From positions 42,847-106,846 of the forward strand of contig JAKFVT010000029.1 of NCBI GenBank assembly GCA_021732005.1: DNA of 64,000 nt, in the 5' to 3' direction. Position numbers and translations under genes: made by a program. Under the pieces are notes generated by a model, which was not told the origin of the DNA, searched no databases, and was given only the letters and a program-made list of their open reading frames with translations. This document shows, piece by piece, positions 35,237 through 44,237 of this stretch. Source of the DNA: Mycobacterium sp. (GTDB lineage Bacteria > Actinomycetota > Actinomycetes > Mycobacteriales > Mycobacteriaceae). Position 1 is the stretch's first letter; every line of letters starts with the position of its first letter.

Positions 35237-36730
35237 GTGGCAGCGACGAAGGCAAGCCCGGCAACCGATGAGCCGGTGAAGCGCACCGCCACCAAGACTC
35301 CCGCGAAGAAGCCGGCAGCCAAGGCAGCCAACGGTGCCGCGCCGGTCAAGCGAGCCGCCAAGGCCGCTCCCCGCGCGGCCGGAGCCGACGCCGGCGATTC
35401 CGAGATCATTGACGGAACAGCCGCCCCGACCAAGGCGCGCGCCACCAAAGCTGCCGCGAAGAAGGCGCCGGCTACCCGCGGCCGGGCCAAGAAGGATGCC
35501 GCACCCGCCGGCACCGACGCCGAGGCCGGCGCCGAGGAGGAACTCGACGGTGACCTCGACGTCGATCCCGAACTCGACGTAGCCGAGGACGACATCGAAC
35601 TCGAGGACCTCGAAGACGTCGCCGAATCTGACGACGCGGCCGACGAGGAAGGCACTCCGGCCGCAGGCGCGCCGGCCGCCGAGGGCGAGTCCGGAGACGA
35701 AGAAGACATTGCCGAGCCATCGGAGAAAGACAAGGCCTCCGGCGACTTCGTGTGGGACGAGGAAGAGTCCGAGGCACTGCGGCAGGCCCGCAAGGACGCC
35801 GAGCTCACCGCGTCGGCCGACTCGGTTCGCGCCTACCTGAAGCAGATCGGCAAGGTCGCGCTGCTCAACGCGGAGGAAGAGGTCGAGCTCGCCAAGCGGA
35901 TCGAGGCCGGCCTCTACGCCACCCAGCTGATGGCGGAGAAGACCGACAAGGGCGAGAAGCTGCCCGTGCAGCAGCGCCGCGACATGCAGTGGATCTGCCG
36001 CGACGGCGACCGCGCGAAGAACCACCTGCTGGAAGCCAACCTGCGTCTGGTGGTGTCGCTGGCCAAGCGCTACACCGGTCGCGGCATGGCGTTCCTGGAC
36101 CTCATCCAGGAGGGCAACCTGGGTCTGATCCGCGCGGTGGAGAAGTTCGACTACACCAAGGGCTACAAGTTCTCCACCTATGCAACGTGGTGGATCCGCC
36201 AGGCGATCACCCGCGCGATGGCCGACCAGGCCCGCACCATCCGTATCCCGGTGCACATGGTCGAGGTCATCAACAAGCTCGGTCGCATCCAGCGTGAGCT
36301 GCTTCAGGACCTGGGCCGCGAGCCCACCCCTGAAGAGCTGGCCAAGGAAATGGACATCACGCCGGAGAAGGTGCTGGAGATCCAGCAGTACGCCCGTGAA
36401 CCGATCTCGCTGGACCAGACCATCGGTGACGAGGGCGACAGCCAGCTCGGCGATTTCATCGAGGACAGCGAAGCTGTAGTGGCCGTGGATGCGGTGAGCT
36501 TCACCCTGCTCCAGGATCAGCTGCAATCGGTGCTCGAGACGCTCTCCGAGCGCGAAGCCGGCGTGGTGCGGCTGCGGTTCGGCCTGACCGACGGCCAGCC
36601 GCGCACCCTCGACGAGATCGGGCAGGTGTACGGGGTGACCCGTGAGCGGATTCGGCAGATCGAGTCGAAGACGATGAGCAAGCTGCGGCACCCGAGCCGT
36701 TCGCAGGTGCTGCGCGACTACCTCGACTGA
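35237..36730 (+). CDS. sigA: Primary sigma factor SigA
   Basis: 497 residues from the GTG at 35237, with GAAAGGG about 6 bases upstream. Residues 1-100 are a Lys/Ala-rich low-complexity tail, then about 70 acidic residues. Regions 1.2 to 4.2 follow: [22 protein letters not shown] (1.2), [17 protein letters not shown] and [20 protein letters not shown] (2.1-2.2), [20 protein letters not shown] (2.3-2.4), and in region 4.2 the helix-turn-helix [20 protein letters not shown]. It is the housekeeping sigma factor of RNA polymerase. The counterpart is Rv2703 (MysA in M. smegmatis). An in-frame start at 35189 would add 16 residues not typical of the family. Confidence 0.97.
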   Translation: MAATKASPATDEPVKRTATKTPAKKPAAKAANGAAPVKRAAKAAPRAAGADAGDSEIIDGTAAPTKARATKAAAKKAPATRGRAKKDAAPAGTDAEAGAEEELDGDLDVDPELDVAEDDIELEDLEDVAESDDAADEEGTPAAGAPAAEGESGDEEDIAEPSEKDKASGDFVWDEEESEALRQARKDAELTASADSVRAYLKQIGKVALLNAEEEVELAKRIEAGLYATQLMAEKTDKGEKLPVQQRRDMQWICRDGDRAKNHLLEANLRLVVSLAKRYTGRGMAFLDLIQEGNLGLIRAVEKFDYTKGYKFSTYATWWIRQAITRAMADQARTIRIPVHMVEVINKLGRIQRELLQDLGREPTPEELAKEMDITPEKVLEIQQYAREPISLDQTIGDEGDSQLGDFIEDSEAVVAVDAVSFTLLQDQLQSVLETLSEREAGVVRLRFGLTDGQPRTLDEIGQVYGVTRERIRQIESKTMSKLRHPSRSQVLRDYLD

Positions 36731-36746
36731 GGCCGAACCAATTCCG

Positions 36747-38225
36747 TTGCGCAGCAGCCGTTTTCATTGGGCGGCCCGCGCCGCCGGGTGCGTACTGCTG
36801 ACCCTGGCCAGCGCGTGCTCCCACGGTCCTGCCCCGCACGCCACGGTCACTCCGGCAGCGGTTCCCACCTATGTGCCCGCGATGCCGGCCGCGCCGCCGA
36901 CACCTGATCTTCCCGCGGTGTCGACGATCATGACCGAAGCCGTCGCGGCGAGCCGCCTGCCCGGTGCGGTGGTCGTGGTCGGACACGGGGGCACCGTCGT
37001 CTTCCGCAGGGCCTACGGGGTGCGGAAGCTGGCCGGCGAGCGGGGCTTGGACGGATCACCGGCGCCCGCCGAGCCGATGACCGAGGACACCATTTTCGAC
37101 CTCGCGTCACTGACGAAGCCGCTGGCCACCGCGACCGCCGTCATGCAGCTCTACGAGCAGGGCCGGCTGGCATTCGACGACCCCGTTCAGAAGTATCTGC
37201 CGGACTTCAACACCGGCAACGATCCCAAGCGGGCCGCGGTGACGGTGCGGATGCTGCTCACCCACACCTCAGGTGAAACCGGTGACGTCGAGCTCAAGGA
37301 CCCGTGGGGTTTGGACTCCCCAGACCGCGCCGAGGGTTTCCGTCGTGCGCTCACCACACCGCTGGAATCGACTCCCGAAGAGGGGTTTCGCTACTCCGAC
37401 ATCAACTTCATCCTGCTCGGCGCGCTGATCGAGCGAGTCACCGGTGAACCCGAGGACGACTACGTTGACCAGAACGTGTTCGCCCCGCTGGGGATGGCCG
37501 ACACCCGATATCTGCCGCTTGCGAAAGTGTGCGGCCACCATACGATCACGGGCGCCGCAGTCCGGTGGTCGCCCACCGAATCAACTGAATGCGATGCAGG
37601 CCAATGGAATACGGACCTGCTCCCCCGCATCGCGCCGACGGCGTGGGATGAGGACAACCCCGGCGAGCCGGACCGCAACCCGGATTTCGGCCACCTGCTG
37701 CGCGGCACCGTGCACGATACGACGGCGCGACGAATGGGTGGGGTGGCCGGACATGCCGGGGTGTTCTCCACCGCCTCCGATGTCAGCGTCTTCGCCCAGG
37801 CACTTCTCGACCGGCTGGCCGGCAGGCCCAGCGCGTTTCCGCTCATGCAGTCGACCCTCGAGCTGATGACCTCCCCGCAGCAGCCAGGCCATACCGCGGG
37901 GCAACTCGACGCGGCCAACGCCGCGTGGGGCGGGAAGCCGGGCGGTCTCGCGCGGTATCCGGCGATCCCCGGCCAGAATCTTCGCGGTTTCGGCTGGGAC
38001 ATCGATACCGGCCAGTCCAGCACCCGCGGCACGGTGTTCCCTGTCGGCAGCTTCGGCCACACCGGTTTCACCGGGACGTCCCTGTGGCTGGACCCACGAT
38101 CCGACACCTACGTGGTGCTGCTGTCCAACGCCGTGCACACCCGCGGCAGCTCGCCGATCACGTCGCTGCGCTCCGAGGTGGCCACCGCCGCCGCGCGATC
38201 GCTGCGTCTCTACGGCAGCGGGTGA
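36747..38225 (+). CDS. Secreted serine beta-lactamase/esterase-like protein
   Basis: 492 residues if the TTG at 36747 is used; no better in-frame start is seen before the signal sequence. A signal segment (GCVLLTLASAC) with Cys24 in a poor lipobox suggests a lipoprotein. The class C beta-lactamase/EstB fold is clear: Ser121-Leu-Thr-Lys124, Tyr215-Ser-Asp, and GHTGFTGTSLW for the third motif. The YSD form is more common in esterases and DD-peptidase-like proteins than in true AmpC enzymes. I do not recall this gene between sigA and Rv2704 in M. tuberculosis. It follows sigA by 16 bases, so read-through is likely. Confidence 0.82.
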   Translation: MRSSRFHWAARAAGCVLLTLASACSHGPAPHATVTPAAVPTYVPAMPAAPPTPDLPAVSTIMTEAVAASRLPGAVVVVGHGGTVVFRRAYGVRKLAGERGLDGSPAPAEPMTEDTIFDLASLTKPLATATAVMQLYEQGRLAFDDPVQKYLPDFNTGNDPKRAAVTVRMLLTHTSGETGDVELKDPWGLDSPDRAEGFRRALTTPLESTPEEGFRYSDINFILLGALIERVTGEPEDDYVDQNVFAPLGMADTRYLPLAKVCGHHTITGAAVRWSPTESTECDAGQWNTDLLPRIAPTAWDEDNPGEPDRNPDFGHLLRGTVHDTTARRMGGVAGHAGVFSTASDVSVFAQALLDRLAGRPSAFPLMQSTLELMTSPQQPGHTAGQLDAANAAWGGKPGGLARYPAIPGQNLRGFGWDIDTGQSSTRGTVFPVGSFGHTGFTGTSLWLDPRSDTYVVLLSNAVHTRGSSPITSLRSEVATAAARSLRLYGSG

Positions 38226-38234
38226 CCGGGCTCC

Positions 38235-38240
38235 TATTGT
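38235..38240 (+). promoter_or_regulatory. Predicted -10 (TATTGT) for the RidA-like gene
   Basis: TATTGT is 6 bases before the ATG at 38247, which fits a leaderless start. Confidence 0.45.
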
Positions 38241-38246
38241 GAGCCC

Positions 38247-38627
38247 ATGTCAGCACGGCGGGTGAACCTTGGATCAGGCACTGAGTTCGAAGATCTGGTC
38301 GGCTACTCGCGGGCGGTTCGCATCGGCCCGCACGTCGCCGTCTCCGGCACCACCGGCGCCGGTGGCGATGTCGTCGAGCAGACCCGAAACGCCTTGCAGC
38401 GCATAGCAACAGCGCTGGACGATCTCGGCGCCTCGCTGTCCGACGTCGTCCGAACCCGGATCTACGTCACCGACATCACAGCCTGGCGTGCGGTCGGCGC
38501 GGTCCACGCGGAGTTCTTCGGCGCGATCCGCCCGGCCGCCACCATGGTCGAGGTCGCCGCGCTCATCGAGCCCGGGCTGCTGGTGGAGATCGAGGCCGAC
38601 GCCTACGTCGACGACTCGAACGGCTGA
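38247..38627 (+). CDS. RidA/YjgF-family protein
   Basis: 126 residues, single RidA domain: YSRAVRIGPHVAVSGTTG, QRIATALDDLGASLSDVVRTRIYVTDI and MVEVAALIEPGLLVEIEADAY. The family hydrolyses reactive enamine/imine intermediates, though not every member has this activity. The catalytic Arg is in the VVRTRIYVTD segment. The counterpart is Rv2704. Its 3' end overlaps the convergent DUF952 gene by 25 bases. Confidence 0.88.
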   Translation: MSARRVNLGSGTEFEDLVGYSRAVRIGPHVAVSGTTGAGGDVVEQTRNALQRIATALDDLGASLSDVVRTRIYVTDITAWRAVGAVHAEFFGAIRPAATMVEVAALIEPGLLVEIEADAYVDDSNG

Positions 38628-38968
38628 AACCGGCCGTCGGGCCCCGGCAGATACGGCGTGACGTTCATCACGGCCGATGTGGGCAATCGGCCGTACAGAT
38701 GCGGGAACCGCATCGACTCGGGATCCGTTGAAACACCGTGTTCCCAACGCAGCGGCGCCTCCAATTGCTGAGGGTCGATGTGGAGCAGCACCAAATCGGT
38801 TCGGCCGGCGTACAAACGGTTGGCCGGCAGGTGCACCTGCTCCGGCGTCGACAGGTGGATGAATCCGGTTTCGCTGCGCGATGCGGGGCAAAGTTCGCCA
38901 CTGGCCTCAGCGGTTTCCCAGTCTCGCTGTCCGCACAGGTGGAGTAAGAATTCCGGATTCGGGTACAT
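38603..38968 (-). CDS. DUF952 family protein
   Basis: 121 residues from the ATG at 38968. The DUF952 core is present: SETGFIHLSTPEQVHLPANR, DLVLLHIDPQQL, RFPHLYGRLPTSAV. The fold is thought to resemble ADP-ribosyl-transferase-like or glutathione-related proteins, but the function is unknown. The counterpart is Rv2705c. In-frame GTG codons just upstream could extend it by up to about 8 residues. The last 25 bases overlap the convergent RidA-like gene. Confidence 0.78.
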   Translation of the reverse strand: MYPNPEFLLHLCGQRDWETAEASGELCPASRSETGFIHLSTPEQVHLPANRLYAGRTDLVLLHIDPQQLEAPLRWEHGVSTDPESMRFPHLYGRLPTSAVMNVTPYLPGPDGRFQPFESST

Positions 38969-39033
38969 ACGACCACACTGCACCACCCGCAACACGAGAA
39001 GGCGTGAGACACGACACAGCGTTAAACCCCCGG

Positions 39034-39060
39034 GGAACAAGGCCGGAACACAAAACGTCT
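39034..39060 (+). promoter_or_regulatory. ECF-sigma promoter GGAAC-N17-CGTCT
   Basis: GGAAC (39034-39038) and CGTCT (39056-39060) are 17 bases apart, the spacing seen at sigB, with CGTC in place of CGTT. Start of transcription near 39068 would give a 60-base leader for the DUF7455 gene at 39128. Confidence 0.45.
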
Positions 39061-39127
39061 GAGACAGTAGAGATACGTGACGGTGGCGACCAGTCACCGA
39101 AGCGCTGAGCACCTTACGGAGGAGCCC

Positions 39128-39319
39128 ATGAACGCGACCCTGACCAGTCCTGAATTGACCAAGGCTGATCGCTGCGACCGCTGTGGTGCAGCGGCTCGGG
39201 TGCGCGCGAAGCTTCCTTCCGGTGCCGAACTCCTGTTCTGCCAGCATCACGCCAACGAGCACCAGGCCAAGTTGATCGAGTTGGCCGCGGTGATCGAAGT
39301 CAGCCCGTCGGAGGCGTAA
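39128..39319 (+). CDS. Small Cys-rich DUF7455-type protein
   Basis: 63 residues from the ATG at 39128, which has a near-perfect GGAGGAG ribosome site 4 bases upstream; a longer reading from 39077 is rejected. The protein is a small zinc-ribbon-like module: CDRCGAAARVRAKLPSG, then LLFCQHHANEHQ, giving Cys-X2-Cys and Cys-His-His ligands. Function unknown. A candidate ECF-type promoter lies upstream, which would place it in the same stress group as sigB. Confidence 0.78.
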   Translation: MNATLTSPELTKADRCDRCGAAARVRAKLPSGAELLFCQHHANEHQAKLIELAAVIEVSPSEA

Positions 39320-39379
39320 CCACTACTCACGGCCGCGTCGCTGGGCAGGATCGCCGTCGTCAGGAATGCTGGACTGGTC

Positions 39380-40378
39380 ATGACTGACCAATCGGCCAAG
39401 CCGTCTCGTCACCACGTATGGCGGATCTCGAAACGCACATTGTCCAAGAGTTGGGACGACTCGATTTTCTCGGAGTCGGCCCAGGCGGGTTTCTGGTCAG
39501 TGCTGTCGTTGCCGCCGCTGCTGCTCGGAATGCTCGGGAGCCTGGCCTACATCGCGCCGATGTTCGGGCCGGACACCCTGCCGACCATCGAGAACCAGCT
39601 GATCAACTTTGCGAACAGCTTCTTCTCGAAGAACGTGGTCAACGAGATCATCCAGCCGACCGTCCGCGACATCGTGGCGGGCGCGCGCGGTGAGGTGGTG
39701 TCGTTCGGCTTCGTCATCAGCCTGTGGGCCGGCTCATCGGCCATCTCGGCGTTCGTCGACTCGGTGGTGGAAGCCCACGACCAGACGCCGTTACGGCATC
39801 CGGTGCGGCAACGGTTCTTCGCGCTGGGGCTCTACGTGGTGATGCTGGTGTTCGTCATCGCCAGCGCACCGTTCGTGGCGCTCGGCCCCCGCAAGATCTC
39901 GTCGTATCTGCCGGACAGCTGGGACAACGTCCTGCACTACGGCTATTACCCCGCGCTGGCGGTGACACTGGTGCTGGCGGTGACGATCCTCTACCGGGTG
40001 TCGCTGCCAAAACCGCTGCCCACCCATCGCCTGGTGTGGGGTGCGATCCTGGCTGGCGCGGTCTTCGTGGTCGCGGCGATGGGCCTGCGGTTCTACCTGA
40101 CCTGGATCACCAGCACCGGCTACACGTATGGCGCGCTGGCGACCCCGATCGCGTTCCTGCTGTTCGCGTTCTTCCTCGGCTTCGCCATCATGATCGGCGC
40201 CGAGCTCAATGCCGCCATCGAAGAGGAGTTCCCCGCCCCCACGCCGCACGCCGAACAGGTGCGAACGTGGTTGCGGCGCAAGGCCACGTCGAGGGGTGAC
40301 AAAGACGCCGTCGCCGACGACGAGCCCCAACCGGCGCCCGGAGAGACGACCGAAGCCGCCCCGGTCAGCCCTTCTTGA
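39380..40378 (+). CDS. YihY/BrkB-family membrane protein
   Basis: 332 residues. Six membrane segments are visible between residues 35 and 280. BrkB-family features include FWSVLSLPPLLLGMLGSLAY, ISLWAGSSAISAFVDSV, and a final segment LLFAFFLGFAIMIGAELNAA. The cytoplasmic C-terminus is charged. The family was once called RNase BN by mistake; it is a membrane protein of uncertain function. The counterpart is Rv2707. Its 3' end overlaps the convergent DUF3039 gene by 14 bases. Confidence 0.86.
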   Translation: MTDQSAKPSRHHVWRISKRTLSKSWDDSIFSESAQAGFWSVLSLPPLLLGMLGSLAYIAPMFGPDTLPTIENQLINFANSFFSKNVVNEIIQPTVRDIVAGARGEVVSFGFVISLWAGSSAISAFVDSVVEAHDQTPLRHPVRQRFFALGLYVVMLVFVIASAPFVALGPRKISSYLPDSWDNVLHYGYYPALAVTLVLAVTILYRVSLPKPLPTHRLVWGAILAGAVFVVAAMGLRFYLTWITSTGYTYGALATPIAFLLFAFFLGFAIMIGAELNAAIEEEFPAPTPHAEQVRTWLRRKATSRGDKDAVADDEPQPAPGETTEAAPVSPS

Positions 40379-40604
40379 GGTTCTCGTAGACCCGCTTGCA
40401 GTCCGGGCAGACCGGCGAGCCCGGCTTGGCCGCGCGGGTCACCGGGAACACCTCGCCGCACAGTGCGACGACGTGGGTGCCCATCACGGCACTCTCGGCG
40501 ATCTTGTCCTTTTTGACGTAATGGAAGACCTTGGGGGCATCGTCGTCGGTCCCGTCGTCGACGCGTTCGTCGGCGTCGGTGCGCTCGATCGTCTGGGTCT
40601 GCAT
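40365..40604 (-). CDS. DUF3039 small zinc-binding-type protein
   Basis: 79 residues from the ATG at 40604. The acidic N-terminus (ERTDADERVDDGTDDDAP) leads to VFHYVKKDKIAESAVMGTHVV, then three Cys (ALCGE and VCPDC) and a His, a likely zinc site. It belongs to DUF3039 (counterpart Rv2708c). A CACAAT box 6 bases before the ATG may give a leaderless message. Function unknown. Confidence 0.82.
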   Translation of the reverse strand: MQTQTIERTDADERVDDGTDDDAPKVFHYVKKDKIAESAVMGTHVVALCGEVFPVTRAAKPGSPVCPDCKRVYENLKKG

Positions 40605-40680
40605 GTAGACATTGTGCCCGGTAAGACAGCCGTAAGAAACCGGCATGCATATCGATCGCGAATTGTGGAACAGTAGAGCT

Positions 40681-41076
40681 ATGAAGCGTGAGCTGGGATT
40701 CGACGACGAAGGTCGGCCCGTGCTCATCACCGCCGCGGCGACGCCGTATGAAGAGCAGCATCGTCAGCGCGTGCGGAAGTACCTGGCGATCATGTCTTTT
40801 AGGATTCCCGCGCTGATCCTGGCGGCCGCCGCGTACGGCCTGTGGCACAACGGCCTGATCTCACTGGCGATCATCGCGGTGTCGTTGCCGCTGCCGTGGA
40901 TCGCCGTCCTCATCGCCAATGACCGCCCGCCCCGTCGCGCGGAAGAGCCCCGTCGCTTCAACGACACCCCGCAGCGGACCCCGTTGTTCCCGCGGGCCGA
41001 GCATCGCGCGCTCGACGCCGGGATCTCTGCTGCGCAACCGCATCCGGCCGGTGGTCCCGACCGCGGTTCCCACTGA
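40681..41076 (+). CDS. DUF3099 membrane protein
   Basis: 131 residues from the ATG at 40681, which has AACAGT 6 bases upstream and probably no leader. KRELGFDDEGRPVLITAAAT is followed by two membrane segments (FRIPALILAAAAYGLW and LISLAIIAVSLPLPWIAVLIA), then an Arg/Pro-rich tail. The counterpart is Rv2709. It lies just upstream of sigB; a reading from 40645 would add a 12-residue extension and is less likely. Confidence 0.8.
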   Translation: MKRELGFDDEGRPVLITAAATPYEEQHRQRVRKYLAIMSFRIPALILAAAAYGLWHNGLISLAIIAVSLPLPWIAVLIANDRPPRRAEEPRRFNDTPQRTPLFPRAEHRALDAGISAAQPHPAGGPDRGSH

Positions 41077-41160
41077 CCGCCGCCGCGGCCGTTTCTCAGG
41101 ACATTCTCAGGGCTTCTCACTATTCCCGCACGTCAGAGGGTGTGAACAGACGCGCTTGCG

Positions 41161-41186
41161 GGAACTCTTTGATCGGATCGCACGTT
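41161..41186 (+). promoter_or_regulatory. sigB promoter of ECF type, GGAAC-N17-CGTT
   Basis: GGAAC (41161-41165) and CGTT (41183-41186) are 17 bases apart, about 38 bases before the sigB ATG. In M. tuberculosis sigB is transcribed from such an element by SigE and SigH, so this site is well supported by family knowledge. Confidence 0.8.
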
Positions 41187-41223
41187 AAACGCTGTGACAG
41201 TTGCAGCCGATCAGGAGGCCACC

Positions 41224-42183
41224 ATGGCAAATGCCACCACCAGCCGGATTGACAGCGATCTGGACGCCCAGAGTCCAGCCGCCGACCTGGTGCGCGTCTA
41301 TCTGAACGGCATCGGCAAAACCGCCCTGCTGACCGCAGAGGACGAGGTAGAGCTGGCCAAGCGGATCGAGGCCGGGCTGTTCGCCCAGCACCTGCTGGAG
41401 ACCAAGAAGCGACTCAGCGAGAACCGTAAGCGCGATCTCGCCGTCATCGTGCGCGACGGGCAGGCCGCCCGCAGCCATCTGCTCGAGGCCAATCTGCGCC
41501 TGGTGGTGTCGCTGGCCAAGCGCTACACCGGTCGCGGAATGCCGCTGCTGGACCTCATCCAGGAGGGCAACCTGGGGTTGATCCGCGCGATGGAGAAGTT
41601 CGACTACACCAAGGGTTTCAAGTTCTCGACGTATGCCACGTGGTGGATCCGTCAGGCGATCACCCGCGGCATGGCCGACCAGAGCCGCACGATCCGGCTG
41701 CCAGTCCACCTGGTGGAGCAGGTGAACAAGCTGGCCCGGATCAAGCGTGAGATGCACCAGAGCCTGGGCCGGGAGGCCAGCGACGAGGAGCTGGCCGAGG
41801 AGTCGGGTATTCCGGTCGAGAAGATCAACGATCTGCTCGAGCACAGCCGCGACCCGGTGAGCCTCGACATGCCGGTCGGCAGCGACGAGGAGGCCCCGCT
41901 CGGTGACTTCATCGAGGACTCCGAGGCCATGTCCGCCGAGAACGCGGTGATCGCCGAATTGCTGCACACCGACATCCGCCACGTGCTGGCCACGCTGGAC
42001 GAGCGGGAGCAGCAGGTGATTCGGCTGCGGTTCGGCCTCGACGACGGCCAGCCCCGCACCCTCGATCAGATCGGCAAGCTGTTCGGTCTGTCCCGCGAGC
42101 GGGTCCGCCAGATCGAGCGTGAGGTCATGTCAAAGCTGCGCAACGGCGACCGGGCCGACCGGCTGCGGTCATACGCCAGCTGA
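41224..42183 (+). CDS. sigB: Principal-like sigma factor SigB
   Basis: 319 residues from the ATG at 41224 with GGAGG 5 bases upstream; an earlier GTG at 41194 is rejected. Regions 1.2-4.2 resemble SigA without its long N-terminal tail: [64 protein letters not shown] and the 4.2 helix-turn-helix [20 protein letters not shown]. SigB handles stress and stationary phase. The counterpart is Rv2710. Its message is driven by the ECF-type promoter upstream and probably ends at the hairpin at 42199-42233, before ideR. Confidence 0.97.
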   Translation: MANATTSRIDSDLDAQSPAADLVRVYLNGIGKTALLTAEDEVELAKRIEAGLFAQHLLETKKRLSENRKRDLAVIVRDGQAARSHLLEANLRLVVSLAKRYTGRGMPLLDLIQEGNLGLIRAMEKFDYTKGFKFSTYATWWIRQAITRGMADQSRTIRLPVHLVEQVNKLARIKREMHQSLGREASDEELAEESGIPVEKINDLLEHSRDPVSLDMPVGSDEEAPLGDFIEDSEAMSAENAVIAELLHTDIRHVLATLDEREQQVIRLRFGLDDGQPRTLDQIGKLFGLSRERVRQIEREVMSKLRNGDRADRLRSYAS

Positions 42184-42198
42184 GTAAGCAACCCCCTC

Positions 42199-42233
42199 CA
42201 GTGTGCCCGTCGGCGAAGCCGGCGGGCACACTG
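42199..42233 (+). terminator. sigB terminator-like hairpin, 16-bp stem, GAA loop, no U-tract
   Basis: CAGTGTGCCCGTCGGC pairs with GCCGGCGGGCACACTG across a 3-base GAA loop; one position is G-U. It begins 16 bases after the sigB stop. There is no T run after it, as is common for mycobacterial terminators. Confidence 0.75.
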
Positions 42234-42277
42234 CTGTGGGCGGAGGTGTTGCACGTCCATTTACGCAGCTAGCCAAG

Positions 42278-42283
42278 TAGACT
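42278..42283 (+). promoter_or_regulatory. Predicted ideR -10 (TAGACT)
   Basis: TAGACT lies 24 bases before the ideR ATG and downstream of the sigB hairpin, allowing separate ideR transcription. GAAGGGTG just before the ATG is the ribosome site. Confidence 0.5.
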
Positions 42284-42307
42284 CGGGGCAGACGAAGGGT
42301 GTCCTTA

Positions 42308-42997
42308 ATGAACGATCTGGTCGATACCACTGAGATGTATCTGCGCACGATCTACGACCTCGAAGAGGAGGGCGTGATCCCCCTGCGCGCACGCATTGCC
42401 GAGCGGCTCGAGCAGAGTGGCCCGACGGTCAGCCAGACCGTGGCCCGCATGGAACGCGACGGCCTGCTGCATGTGGCCGGCGACCGGCACCTTGAACTGA
42501 CCGAGAAGGGACGCGAATTGGCCGTCTCGGTGATGCGCAAGCATCGCCTCGCCGAGCGCCTGCTGGTGGACGTCATCGGGTTGCCGTGGGAAGAGGTGCA
42601 CGCCGAGGCCTGCCGCTGGGAACACGTGATGAGCGAGGACGTCGAGCGCCGGCTGGTGCAGGTCCTCGACGACCCGACGGTGTCCCCGTTCGGCAACCCG
42701 ATCCCCGGCCTGTCGCTGCTCGGCCTGGACATGAGCAAGTTCGAGGACGCCAACCTGGTGCGCCTGACGGAGCTGCCGGCCGGCTCCCCCGTCGCCGTGG
42801 TGGTCCGTCAGCTCTCCGAGCACGTGCAGGGTGACGTCGAGCTGATCGGTCAGCTCAAGGGGGCCGGTGTGGTGCCCAATGCCCGTGTGCAGGTGGAGAA
42901 CGGCCCGCACGGCGGTGTGACGATCCTGATAGGCGGCCACGAGAACGTGCATCTGCCCCACGAGATGGCCCACGCGGTCAAGGTCGAGAAGGTCTAG
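42308..42997 (+). CDS. ideR: Iron-dependent repressor IdeR (DtxR family)
   Basis: 229 residues (tuberculosis IdeR is about 230). The N-terminal winged helix is TTEMYLRTIYDLEEEG through SGPTVSQTVARMERDG. All metal ligands are present: Met10, Cys102, Glu105 and His106 for one site, His79, Glu83 and His98 for the other. A C-terminal SH3-like domain follows. With Fe(II) it represses siderophore genes and activates iron storage. The counterpart is Rv2711. The ATG at 42308 is chosen over an in-frame start at 42299. Its stop lies 6 bases from the convergent DUF4192 gene. Confidence 0.97.
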   Translation: MNDLVDTTEMYLRTIYDLEEEGVIPLRARIAERLEQSGPTVSQTVARMERDGLLHVAGDRHLELTEKGRELAVSVMRKHRLAERLLVDVIGLPWEEVHAEACRWEHVMSEDVERRLVQVLDDPTVSPFGNPIPGLSLLGLDMSKFEDANLVRLTELPAGSPVAVVVRQLSEHVQGDVELIGQLKGAGVVPNARVQVENGPHGGVTILIGGHENVHLPHEMAHAVKVEKV

Positions 42998-43003
42998 CTG
43001 GCT

Positions 43004-44062
43004 CTACACCGCGCGGCGACCGAACATTCGCCGCGGCGGAAGCCGCACCCCCAACCGCTTGGCCAGCCGGTACCCGGCACCGGCCAGCTCCCGGATCTGC
43101 TCGGGCCGCATGCCCGACTGCAGCGCGGTGTCGAGCATGCCCGCCATCCGGTGCTCAGGATTGCTGCGCAGGGCCGCCTCCAGCGACAGCCCGGCCAACG
43201 GCCCGTCGCCACGCGTGTACGCCGAAAAGGCCAGCAGCACAAGCGCTTCGGTTCGCCATGGGTCGGGAAGCGTTCGTGCCAGCACCGTCCACAGCGCCTC
43301 GGCGTTCCCGGCCCCCGCACCGACCGCGAGCGCGTACAGCGTGTCGCGGACCGAGACGTCGGTCAGCGCGCAGGCGAGCATCGCCAGTTCGGCATCCTCG
43401 AGATCCGCACCGTCACTGACCCGGGCGGCGATGGCGATGGCCGCCTCGACGTCGCGGCGACCGCACTCGTCGGGATCAGCCCGGCAGTCGGCCTCCCGCG
43501 CCTCGGCATGCGCGGCGATCGCCGGCACCAGCGAAGCGGCGCGGCCGGCGTCGGCGACCGCGACCACCGCCTGCAGATCGGACCGGCGTGGATACAGTCG
43601 CCGTCCCTCGAGCACGGCGACCGCGGCGAGCGGGGAGGCCATCGGGTCCTCCACCTCGCCGAATGCGCCGCACCCGTCGACGCAGTGCCACCGGCCGCCG
43701 GCCTCGATCCGGTCGACCACGTGGGTGGCGTAGACGGTCATGTCGTGGGCGGACAGCGCCGCGTCCAGCTCGTCGCACATGTCGCGGTAGTCCCGGTTGC
43801 ACATCGGGCACGGGGCGCCGTCGGCGTCGACGATCACGGCCACCACCGTGTCCGCGCCCGAGGCGGCCGCGACTTCTGCCAGGTGAGTCAGGTCCCCGTC
43901 CATCGCCTTGGATAGATCGACGCGCATGACGGCTCCCATCTCGCGGTCCTCCAGGGACACCAGCACCAGTGACTTCTCCGGCACGAAGCCGAGCACAGCG
44001 GGCAGCGCGGCGATCAGGGCGCCGGGACGGGTGAAGCGATAGTCAGGTTCGTGTGTGGTCAT
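43004..44062 (-). CDS. DUF4192 family protein
   Basis: 352 residues from the ATG at 44062. The DUF4192 signature is visible: [33 protein letters not shown], and the [18 protein letters not shown] and [20 protein letters not shown] region. Several cysteines ([28 protein letters not shown]) may bind metal. The counterpart is Rv2712c, of unknown function. It is convergent with ideR and divergent from sthA across a 175-base gap. A reading extended to 44173 is rejected. Confidence 0.84.
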   Translation of the reverse strand: MTTHEPDYRFTRPGALIAALPAVLGFVPEKSLVLVSLEDREMGAVMRVDLSKAMDGDLTHLAEVAAASGADTVVAVIVDADGAPCPMCNRDYRDMCDELDAALSAHDMTVYATHVVDRIEAGGRWHCVDGCGAFGEVEDPMASPLAAVAVLEGRRLYPRRSDLQAVVAVADAGRAASLVPAIAAHAEAREADCRADPDECGRRDVEAAIAIAARVSDGADLEDAELAMLACALTDVSVRDTLYALAVGAGAGNAEALWTVLARTLPDPWRTEALVLLAFSAYTRGDGPLAGLSLEAALRSNPEHRMAGMLDTALQSGMRPEQIRELAGAGYRLAKRLGVRLPPRRMFGRRAV

Positions 44063-44237
44063 GGCCCGACAGTCGCAACCGGTGCCGACCAAATCGGCCC
44101 GCCGAGCACCGACGAGCACGCGGCTGGGGATGAACTCGGAACTGGGGATGGACGCCGGGAAGCGGCGCCACATTGTTCATGTCGTATTGACACGGTCGGC
44201 ATGCGAGATTCGGCAAACCGGCGTACACCTTGTCCTC

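Noticed and set aside
35171..36691. Minus-strand open frame antisense to sigA
   Set aside because: sigA is unambiguous on the plus strand; the antisense frame is a codon-bias shadow.
39077..39096. GTGAC-N-GTCAC inverted repeat before the DUF7455 gene
   Set aside because: Only 5-base arms with a long centre; likely chance in GC-rich DNA.
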